The notes under the pieces: model-generated
What the model was told of the DNA's origin: nothing
Database searches by the model: none
What the model saw: only the letters and a program-made list of their open reading frames with translations
Shown here: positions 22,970 to 31,381 of the stretch, piece after piece
Numbering within the stretch: position 1 is the first letter of the stretch
How the letters are laid out: every line of letters starts with the position of its first letter
Assembly (NCBI GenBank): GCA_964526835.1
Contig: CAZGMK010000002.1
Location: 1-64,000 of the forward strand
Source of the DNA: DAOSXA01 sp964526835
Lineage (GTDB): Bacteria > Zixibacteria > MSB-5A5 > GN15 > FEB-12
Direction: 5' to 3'
DNA length: 64,000 nucleotides
Translations under genes and position numbers: made by a program

Positions 22970-25708
22970 TCAACGTACGCAGCCGGGCTGCAATTCGGCT
23001 CCGCCAAGGAACAGATACTCCACCATGTAGACTATGTCGGAGACATCCACAACGCAGGAGCCGTTGACATCGGCCCGGTTCATGTCAGCCGGGGCGCCGC
23101 CGCCCAGGAACGCCCATGCCACCAGGTAGACCAGATCGGCAATATCAAAGATGCCGTTGCCGTCGACATCGCCCGGCACATCATCACCACCCGACTCGCC
23201 GAACCAGGTCATGGCGTGGGCGACCAGCGCCTGAGCTGACTCCTCGGTCAGCCAGTAGAGAGGAAAACCCAGCAGCACATACTTCGCGCCGTCGCTCTCG
23301 TAGGCGACACCGCAGCACAAGCCCTCCGAGGCCGGATCATCGCTGTCGGAGTCGTACAGGTATATGGGCTCACCACCGGAAATGAGGTCGAACGTGGGCA
23401 CATTCGGAATCAAGTCGCCCAACGGGCAATTCGGTCCGACATCGACATCAGGCCACGAATCCACCCCCTCGGCGCCCGCGAAATCGAACGATGGGTGATC
23501 GGTCCAGGCCGCTATTCGGAAGTAGTCCCGTATGAAGTCGCCCGGCGATGTCGGAGAACCCGTCCAGTACTGAGTGGTTCGAAAACCCTCCACCATCAGA
23601 TTAGTCGGAAAATCAGCATACCAGCGCAGCGTCTCCTCACTCCGGTCAATCCAACGCATGTTGACATCATCATCAACCCAGAGGATGCTGCTGTATGGCG
23701 CGGCCTGAGCCTTCCCTAGAATCATGAGACCCGTGTCAACCCGAATAAGATGGTGGCCGATCGCGCCCATCAGAGAATCGATATACTCCTCCTGCACCGC
23801 CTGGGACGGCGACCCCGGGTTGGATAACCACTCATCGACCACCAGTACACCGCTGTCGAAAGTGGCGGCTCGTGACAGCGCTTCCTCCGAGAGCTCCGAT
23901 TCATTCCCCTCCAGGTCCACCGCCGCGACCCGATAGCTATACCAAACGTGCCCGATCACCTCGGTATCGACATAACCGGGCGACGGGATATTGTCCGCAA
24001 ACAAATGGTAACCGAAGTCCTCCACCTGGCGATAGATCCGATAGTGCGAGAAGTCACCCTCAATGGCCTCCGCCCAGTCCAGAACGACAGCATTGAGTCC
24101 TGGCTCCGCCGAGACCGCTGCCGGTGTCCGCGGTATCGACAGCGGCGTCAACGTATCCTCGACGGCATAAACCGCCGGATAACCGCCAGGGATCACGCCA
24201 ACCACACTCATGTGATAGCGCTGCCCCTGGGTCAGACCACCAAGCACTGTCGAACAGGCCCCGCCGATGACCTCCACCGTATCGGTATAGACCCCGGACT
24301 CGACACCGTAGAGGACCGTATACTCATACTCGGGCAGGCATGGTTCCCAATGCAGCTCCAGGGACTGGCCGTCACCAACATCCACCAACTGTTCGATCTC
24401 GGTCGGCGAGGCGGCGTTGGCGGCAATGGCCACCGAAGCTATAGCCATCCGCGCGACGTCGGTGAAAAAGTCGAAGTTGAGGCGCTCATGAATATCGAGA
24501 TTGGTGTGCCAACCACCGTAATTGAAGTTACCCTCGATATTGTTGCAGACATTAAACCCGCGTTCATAGAAGCTGAAGTGATCCGAGGACCCGCCCATCG
24601 ACGTGGCGACAGGAGTCAGATTGGTCAAACGCTGGGCCGCATCGTGAGAAAGCCACATGTATCCGTTCTGGGGACCGCCGGAGAGATTGAACGGCCAGTG
24701 CGCCTCTTCGACATAGGCAACCATGTCGTAGTTGAACATAACTTCGACATCCACCCCCGCTTCGAGGAACCCCTGGGCCGCCGCCCGCGATCCTACCAAC
24801 CCGACCTCCTCGGCGGAGAAAGCCATGAAAATTATCGTCTTCCGCGTCGGCACACTGGCCAGAACACGCGCCAGTTCCATCGTCAGCGCCACGCCGGAGG
24901 CATCATCGTCGGCGCCCGGGGCGTAGAACTGGGGCCCGGGCTCCTCGCCGTAGGTTATCGAGTCATAGTGCCCCCCGATCACGATCACCTTGTCCGGCTC
25001 GGCATAGCCCTGCTTGACACACATGACATTGTAGTGAGTGCCGTTCCAGTAGAAAGTCGGCGTGCTTACATCGGTGTAACCCCAGTCTATGAACTTCTGG
25101 GCGATCCAGTCCCTGGCCCGGTCGATCGAATCGGTCCATATGTAACGCGTCTGGAAATCCTCCAGCCGAACATCGTAGGCGAAGAGCGAATCGAGACTTA
25201 TCAAATCGGCCAGGCTGTCGGTCGGGTAATCCCGGGTCAGCGACGACAGTACCGGGATAGCGGGCGGCCAGTACTCGATCGGCGCCTCCAGCTCAGACAG
25301 CATTGTGGCCGACAGCTTCGACGTTTCGCCCACCTCACGAGCCATTGCGGGTCCCATCGGCGCCACATACAGCCCCGCCCCGATCTCATAGGCGACGTCC
25401 AGACCATCCAGGTCCGCCCTGGTCGTAGCGGCCCGATCGTGCTGACGTACCACTGCCACCGACGACGGATCCATGTCCGACATGACCGGTTCATACGCGA
25501 TGCCGGCCGCATCCAGCCTGGCCTGGTCGTCTGCATTCAGCGTGATGAGAAGTCGATTGCCGATCCTCGTATGAGCAGATAGTTTCTGATCAATTAGAAA
25601 CTGAGCCTGGGCTTTGTTGGTGATGTCCACCATCGCCAAATCGTCGGCGAAGGTTCCGGTGGTGAGAATGGAAATGAACAGCACGAAAACAGTGATTCGC
25701 ATCTTCAT
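22970..25708 (-). CDS. Secreted M28-family zinc aminopeptidase with FN3 and dockerin-like repeats
   Basis: 912 residues. A signal peptide covers 1-21 (VFVLFISILTTGTFA). The M28 catalytic domain (about 195-425) shows the expected zinc ligands: H248 in GGHYDS, D267 in GADDDASG, the catalytic Glu pair in FSAEEVGL (E300/E301), D328 in NYDM, and a late His in the SSDHFSF or GGWHTNLD region. Two FN3-like domains (about 430-610) precede a beta-rich region. The last 65 residues are two dockerin-like calcium repeats (GDVDGNGIFDIADLVYLV and ADVNGSCVVDVSDIVYMV). AGGAG precedes the ATG. Confidence 0.9.
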   Translation of the reverse strand: MKMRITVFVLFISILTTGTFADDLAMVDITNKAQAQFLIDQKLSAHTRIGNRLLITLNADDQARLDAAGIAYEPVMSDMDPSSVAVVRQHDRAATTRADLDGLDVAYEIGAGLYVAPMGPAMAREVGETSKLSATMLSELEAPIEYWPPAIPVLSSLTRDYPTDSLADLISLDSLFAYDVRLEDFQTRYIWTDSIDRARDWIAQKFIDWGYTDVSTPTFYWNGTHYNVMCVKQGYAEPDKVIVIGGHYDSITYGEEPGPQFYAPGADDDASGVALTMELARVLASVPTRKTIIFMAFSAEEVGLVGSRAAAQGFLEAGVDVEVMFNYDMVAYVEEAHWPFNLSGGPQNGYMWLSHDAAQRLTNLTPVATSMGGSSDHFSFYERGFNVCNNIEGNFNYGGWHTNLDIHERLNFDFFTDVARMAIASVAIAANAASPTEIEQLVDVGDGQSLELHWEPCLPEYEYTVLYGVESGVYTDTVEVIGGACSTVLGGLTQGQRYHMSVVGVIPGGYPAVYAVEDTLTPLSIPRTPAAVSAEPGLNAVVLDWAEAIEGDFSHYRIYRQVEDFGYHLFADNIPSPGYVDTEVIGHVWYSYRVAAVDLEGNESELSEEALSRAATFDSGVLVVDEWLSNPGSPSQAVQEEYIDSLMGAIGHHLIRVDTGLMILGKAQAAPYSSILWVDDDVNMRWIDRSEETLRWYADFPTNLMVEGFRTTQYWTGSPTSPGDFIRDYFRIAAWTDHPSFDFAGAEGVDSWPDVDVGPNCPLGDLIPNVPTFDLISGGEPIYLYDSDSDDPASEGLCCGVAYESDGAKYVLLGFPLYWLTEESAQALVAHAMTWFGESGGDDVPGDVDGNGIFDIADLVYLVAWAFLGGGAPADMNRADVNGSCVVDVSDIVYMVEYLFLGGAELQPGCVR

Positions 25709-26325
25709 TTAGAACTCCTGTGAGGTACTCCTTCTCTCAATATAACGAAAAAGCCGCCGGAATGGTTGAAAACTGTGTGAATTAGTAGCGACGGCGAGTC
25801 GCTCCGACGCCTCCCGAGGAGGGGTTGATAACAAAACACCGCTCTATCAATATCTGGTCCGGCAGACCCGGCCCTTCCTGTTCGCACTCCGCGGGAGACG
25901 GTTAGCGGGAGGGTTTGACTTCGGGGACGCGGGCATAGCTGGAGCAGGAGTTCGAGCCCATGCCCCCTTCGACTCCGCACAGTTTGACATGGATGCACTC
26001 TATCCCTTGTAGGGGCGGAAAATCTTCCGCCCTTCCCCAAGGCACGCCATCTCCCCCTGACTCCTCCTTGTCGGCCCTGTTGACAGGGTTCTTAGCCGAT
26101 GATTGACCAGCCTTTCTTCATTTGGTCGGACGACACCGGGCCGCCCTCTACGCAACAAAACGGCCGTTCTCGCTTAACCGCGGGGCTTTTCCGGGCGGCG
26201 TCGATGGGCCAACCGAGGTTCTTCGGCACCCTCCCACCCTCCAAAGCCATCTTTTTCGATCTTATTGTTGCCACGTCTGGCCCGGCGCCTTTATTGGATT
26301 GAAACTATCCACCCGGGATGATGTT
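25709..26325. other. 617-base intergenic region between divergent genes
   Basis: It separates the minus-strand M28 gene from the plus-strand deoC and must hold both promoters. I see no protein-coding frame I would defend. It holds an 8-bp hairpin at 26013-26032 and sequence rich in short GC inverted segments. A possible tRNA-like stretch around 25900-25975 was examined and rejected. Confidence 0.5.
26013..26032. repeat. REP-like GC hairpin
   Basis: GGGCGGAA-AATC-TTCCGCCC is a perfect 8-bp stem with a four-base loop, flanked by GTAG and TTCC. Short hairpins of this design are often dispersed in intergenic regions of related genomes; only one copy is visible here. Confidence 0.4.
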
Positions 26326-27009
26326 ATGGCCTATATCCTTGCCGATCTCAATCGTCGCTTCGATCACGCGCTGCTTTCACCGGAAGCCGATGAAAGCTCG
26401 ATCATGAGCCTCTGCCAGGAAGCAATCGAGTACCAATTCTACTCGGTCGCGATTAACCCGGTCTGGGTCCGCACTGCCGCGGATGAACTGGCCGGGTCCA
26501 ATGTCAAGGTCCTCAGTGTCGCCGGTTTTCCATTGTCGGCGGCCCGTCCGGATGTCAAGGTCTTTGAGGCCACCAGGGCGATCGCCGACGGCGCCTCAGA
26601 GATCGATATGGTCGCAAATGTCGGGTGGCTGTCGTCGGATCGTTACGGCGATGTCGAGAAGGAGATCAGGGCGGTTCGCGACGCTCTTCCCTATAATGTC
26701 ATGCTTAAGGTCATCATCGAGGCCGGCAAACTCCTGCCGCAACAGCAGCGCGAGGCAGCCAAATGTGTGATCAACGGTGGCGCTCAGTTTGTCAAGACCT
26801 GTACGGGGTTCTTCGGCGGCGCCACTGTTGACCAGGTGTCGACGCTGGTGGAGGCTGCCCGCGGGCGGATCGAGGTCAAGGCCAGCGGCGGGATCACGAG
26901 CGTCCGGCAGTGCCGCGCCCTCCTTCAGGCCGGGGCCGCCAGATTGGGCAGCTCGTCGTCGGTGACGATTATGGAGGAACTCAAGACAGTCCGCGAATTG
27001 CAGGGGTAG
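26326..27009 (+). CDS. deoC: Deoxyribose-phosphate aldolase
   Basis: 227 residues from the ATG at 26326, which begins AYILADLNRRFDHALLSPEAD; the frame is open further upstream but that part is unlike the family. DeoC splits 2-deoxyribose-5-phosphate into glyceraldehyde-3-phosphate and acetaldehyde. The Schiff-base lysine is in FVKTCTGF and the second catalytic lysine is in EVKASGG, both as in class I DERA. The GFPLSAARPDVKVFEATRAI region (variant of GFPxGxxxTxxK) and VIIEAGKL fit as well. It starts a plus-strand run with the small zinc protein. Confidence 0.93.
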   Translation: MAYILADLNRRFDHALLSPEADESSIMSLCQEAIEYQFYSVAINPVWVRTAADELAGSNVKVLSVAGFPLSAARPDVKVFEATRAIADGASEIDMVANVGWLSSDRYGDVEKEIRAVRDALPYNVMLKVIIEAGKLLPQQQREAAKCVINGGAQFVKTCTGFFGGATVDQVSTLVEAARGRIEVKASGGITSVRQCRALLQAGAARLGSSSSVTIMEELKTVRELQG

Positions 27010-27117
27010 AGCTCGGTATCGGCAGCCCTTGCCTCTATCCATTCAGCTCCGGGGACCCGCTCGCGACGGATGTTTTTAGCTGACACATTGAGGCAGGCGG
27101 GCTAGGTTCTCATCGCC

Positions 27118-27306
27118 ATGAGCGAGCAGCCGAAGAAAGGTCGTCCGTTTCTGGGTATGCATTTCAGATGCTGCAATGTGTACTCGCGCCTGTACCTGAA
27201 TAAGCAAGGGACCGCCTTCGTCGGCTGGTGTCCGCGATGCGCCGCAAGAACCGAGGTAAAAGTCTCCCCCACCGGCTCGAAAAGCCGGTTCTTTACTGCC
27301 GGCTGA
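27118..27306 (+). CDS. Small conserved zinc-ribbon-like protein
   Basis: 62 residues with two Cys pairs, HFRCCNVYSRLYLN and GWCPRCAARTEV, that could form one zinc ribbon. The FLGMHFRCCN ... GTAFVGWCPRC pattern looks like a small conserved family found in several phyla, without known function. It is just ahead of the archaemetzincin-like gene on the same strand. The last codons contain a strong hairpin (27271-27289), so transcription may end inside the gene's 3' end. Confidence 0.65.
   Translation: MSEQPKKGRPFLGMHFRCCNVYSRLYLNKQGTAFVGWCPRCAARTEVKVSPTGSKSRFFTAG
27271..27294 (+). terminator. Terminator-like hairpin overlapping the end of a small gene
   Basis: ACCGGCT-CGAAA-AGCCGGT gives a 7-bp stem and 5-base loop, followed by TCTTT. 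It lies inside the last 12 codons of the small zinc protein gene and ahead of the archaemetzincin-like gene. Confidence 0.45.
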
Positions 27307-27327
27307 TTTGTCGTATATTGTATCCCG

Positions 27328-27870
27328 ATGGCTTTGTTACGATCGAAAATCGTGGTAGTCCCTCTGGGCGAGGTCGACTTCGGCATGGTTCACCGTCTCG
27401 CCAACGAAATCGGCCCGGTCTACCACCGCCAGGTCGATATCATCAAGGGTATGAATATCCCTGAAGAGGCCCATAATGTCATCCGCAACCAGTACTACGC
27501 CCTGGTCATACTGAACAAGCTGGAGCGGATTAAATCCAACAGTCGCGAGAAAGTGATTGGCATCTGCGAGGATAGTCTGTATCTGCCTGATGAGAACCAG
27601 ATACTGGGTTTTGCCGACGAAGTCGCGGGCACGGCGGTGGTTTCGCTGCACCAGTTGCGAGTCGAGTTTTACGGCCTGCCGGAGAATGAATCGTGGGTAT
27701 ACCCGAGACTCTTCAAGGAGACGGTTCACCGGTTGGGTCACCTGTTCGGCCTTTCGGAGTGCCGCAATCCCAAGTGCGTGAACTACTACAGCCAGATAAT
27801 GCGCGACATCGACGAAAAGAACAAGCGCTACTGCGATATCTGCCGCCGTCAACTGACCGGCATCGTGTAG
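27328..27870 (+). CDS. Archaemetzincin-like protein lacking the catalytic glutamate
   Basis: 180 residues, the usual size of archaemetzincins, whose zinc-dependent peptidase motif is HExxHxxGxxHC followed by a structural Cys4 zinc site. The C-terminal region here reads TVHRLGHLFGLSEC, then RNPKCVNYYSQIMRD and RYCDICRRQL. All four structural Cys are kept and the first two His remain. The catalytic Glu is Arg (CGG) and the third zinc-binding His is Glu (GAG). The protein is therefore probably not an active peptidase of the standard type. It ends 13 bases before the helicase gene and is probably co-transcribed with it. Confidence 0.82.
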   Translation: MALLRSKIVVVPLGEVDFGMVHRLANEIGPVYHRQVDIIKGMNIPEEAHNVIRNQYYALVILNKLERIKSNSREKVIGICEDSLYLPDENQILGFADEVAGTAVVSLHQLRVEFYGLPENESWVYPRLFKETVHRLGHLFGLSECRNPKCVNYYSQIMRDIDEKNKRYCDICRRQLTGIV

Positions 27871-27883
27871 CCACAAGGCCATA

Positions 27884-30160
27884 ATGACACTTGAACAGCT
27901 TATCGACGCGCTCAGACACCAGAGTCCTTTCGGCAACAATATCGCCCACTGGAAGACCTTCCCGGCGCGCGATCCGGTCTATGGCGAGTTTCCGACCAGC
28001 CTGGACCGTCGCCTGGTCGGCGCGCTGGCCGAGAAAGGCATCACCAGGCCCTATTCTCACCAGGCCGCCGCCATCGATCGGGTGCTTGAGGATGAGGATG
28101 TGGTCATTGTCACTCCGACGGCTTCCGGCAAGACCCTGTGCTACAACCTGCCGGTGCTCGACCGGATCATGAAGGAGCCGTCCTCGCGAGCGCTGTACCT
28201 TTTCCCTACCAAGGCCCTGTCGCAGGATCAACTCGCCGAGGTTCACGACCTGATCGAGCGTCTTGACGTCGACATCAAGACCTACACCTTCGACGGCGAC
28301 ACTCCCCAGACCGCCCGTCGAGCCATCCGTTCGGCCGGGCATATTGTGATTACCAACCCCGATATGCTTCACGCCGGCATCCTGCCGCATCATACCAAGT
28401 GGATCAAACTGTTCGAGAACCTGAAGTATGTCGTCATCGACGAGATCCACCAGTACCGCGGGGTGTTTGGATCGCACATGGCCAATGTGATCAAGCGGTT
28501 GCGCCGCATTTGCCGTTTCTACGACTCAGACCCGGTGTTTATCTGCTGCTCGGCCACCATAGCCAATCCTGATGAGTTGGCCTCGCGAGTCATCGGAAAG
28601 CGGGTCGAGTTGGTGGCGAACAATGGCGCCCCGGCCGGAGAGAAGCACTTCCTGGTCTACAACCCGCCGGTGATCAACAGGCAGCTCGGCATCCGCAAGT
28701 CGGCTATCAACGAAGCCGCTCGTATGGCCGCATTCTTCCTGCGCCACAAGGTGCAGACCATTGTCTTCGCTCACTTCCGCCTCTATGTCGAGGTGTTGCT
28801 GACCTACCTGCAGCGGGGACTCAAGGGCAGCTTCGGACGCGGGATCAACATCGCCGGCTACCGCGGCGGTTACCTGCCCAACGAGCGGCGTCGAATCGAG
28901 CAGGGCCTTCGCGACGGCTCCATCAGCGGTGTCGTCTCCACCAACGCCCTCGAATTGGGGATCGATATCGGGCAACTCGATGTCTCGATCATTGTCGGCT
29001 ACCCCGGGTCGATCGCCTCACTGCACCAGCAGGCCGGTCGCGCCGGCCGCCGCGGAAAGGTCTCGGTAACCGTCCTGATCGCGAGTTCATCAGCGCTCAA
29101 TCAGTTTCTGGTCGGTGAGCCCCGGTATATCTTCGACCGTACGCCGGAGTCAGGGATAATCGATCCGGACAACCTGATCATTCGTTCGAATCACCTTAAG
29201 TGCGCCACCTTCGAATTACCCTTCGACGATGAAGAAGCGCTCGCCGGTGACGGACAGGCCGAGATACTCGACTACCTGGCCGAGTCGGACATCATCAGGC
29301 GCTCGGGTGACCGGTATCATTGGTCGTCGGAGATCTATCCCGCCCAGCAGGTCTCGTTGCGCTCGGCCTCGCCTGAGAACTTTGTAATCCTGAACGAATC
29401 GAAGAACTACGAAGTGATCGGCGAAGTTGACTACTTCTCCGCTCCAATCTTTCTCCACCCTGAGGCCATCTACCTGCACGGAGCCGACCAGTACCAGGTA
29501 ACCAAGCTTGACTGGGACGGCCGCAAGGCCTGTGTGAAAGAAGTCAAGGTGGATTACTACACCGACGCCGAGACCAAGTCCGACCTGAAGGTGCTGGCGG
29601 TTAACGGCGAGCAGGCTTTCAACGAGGCCATGATGAGTTATGGCGAGGTGAGTGTGAGCAATGTCACCGTGCTCTACAAGAAGATCAAGTTCCGAACTCA
29701 TGAGAATGTGGGTTGGGGCCATCTCGACCTACCGGAACTCGAGATGCACACCAGCGCCTTCTGGTACGCTTTCCCGTCGGACATTCCGGAGCGGCTTGAG
29801 ATTCCTCGCGGCGACATGGGAGGGGCGCTCCGAGCCCTGGCCAATACTATGGGTAAGATTGCACCCCTGTGGGTGATGTGCGACTCCCGCGACTTGCGTT
29901 CATTATCGCAGATGAAGGCCCCGTTCACCGAACGGCCGACCATCTACATCTATGAGAATATCCCAGGCGGGGTCGGCCTGGCCGAGAAGCTCTTTGGTGA
30001 GCACGAGCGCCTGTTCGAGGCCTGCCGGCAACACCTTCGACGATGCAGTTGTGAGGGTGGCTGCCCGTCATGTGTCGGCCCTCCGCTGGAAGTCGGGCCG
30101 GACGGCAAGCAGGGCGCCGTAAGGTTGCTGGAGTATATGCTGGCCCTGGCGCCGGTGTAG
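27884..30160 (+). CDS. mrfA: MrfA/YprA-family DEAD-box helicase with DUF1998 C-terminus
   Basis: 758 residues. SF2 motifs: I TPTASGKT (about 84-91), Ia FPTKALSQDQ, II DEIH (about 186-189), III CSATIANP, V STNALELGIDIG and VI QQAGRAGRRG. The C-terminal DUF1998 domain carries the four-Cys cluster CSCEGGCPSC. This is the arrangement of Bacillus MrfA, an exonuclease-partner helicase that removes mitomycin C adducts. Length and motif set match. The partner nuclease MrfB is not in the window. It lies 13 bases after the archaemetzincin-like gene. Confidence 0.88.
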   Translation: MTLEQLIDALRHQSPFGNNIAHWKTFPARDPVYGEFPTSLDRRLVGALAEKGITRPYSHQAAAIDRVLEDEDVVIVTPTASGKTLCYNLPVLDRIMKEPSSRALYLFPTKALSQDQLAEVHDLIERLDVDIKTYTFDGDTPQTARRAIRSAGHIVITNPDMLHAGILPHHTKWIKLFENLKYVVIDEIHQYRGVFGSHMANVIKRLRRICRFYDSDPVFICCSATIANPDELASRVIGKRVELVANNGAPAGEKHFLVYNPPVINRQLGIRKSAINEAARMAAFFLRHKVQTIVFAHFRLYVEVLLTYLQRGLKGSFGRGINIAGYRGGYLPNERRRIEQGLRDGSISGVVSTNALELGIDIGQLDVSIIVGYPGSIASLHQQAGRAGRRGKVSVTVLIASSSALNQFLVGEPRYIFDRTPESGIIDPDNLIIRSNHLKCATFELPFDDEEALAGDGQAEILDYLAESDIIRRSGDRYHWSSEIYPAQQVSLRSASPENFVILNESKNYEVIGEVDYFSAPIFLHPEAIYLHGADQYQVTKLDWDGRKACVKEVKVDYYTDAETKSDLKVLAVNGEQAFNEAMMSYGEVSVSNVTVLYKKIKFRTHENVGWGHLDLPELEMHTSAFWYAFPSDIPERLEIPRGDMGGALRALANTMGKIAPLWVMCDSRDLRSLSQMKAPFTERPTIYIYENIPGGVGLAEKLFGEHERLFEACRQHLRRCSCEGGCPSCVGPPLEVGPDGKQGAVRLLEYMLALAPV

Positions 30161-30163
30161 CCC

Positions 30164-31156
30164 TCAGAACCGCTTCACGCGCCTATGGCAGTACGGCTGT
30201 CTGCCGGTCTTCTGGTAGTAGTTCTGATGGTAATCCTCGGCCGGGTAAAACTCACCCGCGGCGGCCAACTCGGTTACCACGTCCAGGCCCTTATCGCGCA
30301 GGATTCCGATCAACTTCTCGGTTACGCGCTTCTGCTCATGATCGACATAGAATACAGCTGAGCGGTATTGCGTACCGACATCCGGGCCCTGACGGTCTTC
30401 CTGCGTCGGGTCATGTATCTCGAAAAACGCCTTCGCCAGAGTCTCGAAATCGGCCCTGGAAGGATCATAAGTCACTTCGACCGCCTCGGCGTGGCCAGTG
30501 TTTTCGTAACAGACTTGCTCATAGGTCGGGTTCCTGACATGGCCGCCCATGTATCCGGACCGCACTTCAGTGACGCCATCGATGGACTCCAGCAAGTGCT
30601 CCACACCCCAGAAACAGCCACCGGCGAAGTAGGCTCTCGCCGTGCCGGTGTCGGATTCAGTCGCTGCGGCTTCCCGGTCAGCAGGGATGAAGTCCATGGA
30701 GATCGAGTTAACGCAGTGCCGCACGTTCTTGTCCGTGAATCCCTCGCCCACAAAAACATGGCCCAGGTGACCGCTGCAATTGGCGCATACTATCTCGGTG
30801 CGGACTCCGTCGTCATCTGCGATCCGGCGCACCGCCCCGGCAATCTCGTCATCGAAGCTGGGCCAGCCGCACTGCGAATCGAACTTATCGGTGGAGCGGT
30901 ACAGCGCGGCATTGCACCGACGGCAGACATATGTACCTGCTTCCTTGTGATTGACGAATTTGCCGGTGAACGGCGGCTCGGTACCCTTGCGGACTATGAC
31001 GCGTTCTTCTTCCGGGGTCAGTTCATTGTAAGTCATGTCTTGTTTCTCCTTGAGCGGGTCATTGGCGGCCGAAGGGGGGTGGGTCATCACGAACACTGCC
31101 CCCACGGCAAATACAAGGGACACGCCCAACGCCATTATGTGCGAACGGTTCACCAT
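30164..31156 (-). CDS. msrBA: Exported methionine sulfoxide reductase MsrB-MsrA fusion
   Basis: About 330 residues. An N-terminal hydrophobic segment (IMALGVSLVFAVGAVFVM) suggests export or membrane anchoring. The MsrB domain (about 40-160) has zinc ligands CRRC and CANC and catalytic Cys in RHCVNS. The MsrA domain (about 175-325) has GGCFWG and the GYMGG region. Together they reduce both diastereomers of methionine sulfoxide, probably in the periplasm. I prefer the ATG at 31156, because GGAGG lies 11 bases before it; a GTG at 31180 has no Shine-Dalgarno. The gene converges on mrfA with a 3-base gap. Confidence 0.9.
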   Translation of the reverse strand: MVNRSHIMALGVSLVFAVGAVFVMTHPPSAANDPLKEKQDMTYNELTPEEERVIVRKGTEPPFTGKFVNHKEAGTYVCRRCNAALYRSTDKFDSQCGWPSFDDEIAGAVRRIADDDGVRTEIVCANCSGHLGHVFVGEGFTDKNVRHCVNSISMDFIPADREAAATESDTGTARAYFAGGCFWGVEHLLESIDGVTEVRSGYMGGHVRNPTYEQVCYENTGHAEAVEVTYDPSRADFETLAKAFFEIHDPTQEDRQGPDVGTQYRSAVFYVDHEQKRVTEKLIGILRDKGLDVVTELAAAGEFYPAEDYHQNYYQKTGRQPYCHRRVKRF

Positions 31157-31381
31157 ACAGAACAGGACCTCCGTGGACACGGCGGCGTCTGCTGCAGACC
31201 GGTCCGCATGAAGGGTTCGTCGCTATCATAGATTAGAACAGTCTACTGTAATCGGCTGTTCCGCACGGATTGAGAGTTCGGTGCGAGATGGGAGGGGCGC
31301 CTCGGACAAGCCCTTTTCAGGACCCTTAAGATGCCTACTCGTCCACGAAACGGCAGCGTCCAAGTAATCTCATCTACTCAA

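Noticed and set aside
23948..25582. 544-codon open frame antisense to the M28 peptidase
   Set aside because: It lies fully antisense to a protein with clear catalytic motifs, is Arg/His-rich and shows no family features.
25900..25975. tRNA-like stretch with GTTCGAGCC and GGGCATAGCTGG
   Set aside because: The D-arm-like and T-arm-like pieces are too close together and no 7-bp acceptor stem can be formed around them.
25705..26040. 111-codon frame upstream of the M28 gene
   Set aside because: It covers the promoter/leader of the peptidase, is Arg/Ser-rich and has no Shine-Dalgarno.
27884..30160. Possible DISARM-type defence helicase (DrmA-like)
   Set aside because: The helicase plus DUF1998 arrangement also fits DrmA, but length, the CSCEGGCPSC end and lack of DrmB, DrmC or a methyltransferase favour MrfA.
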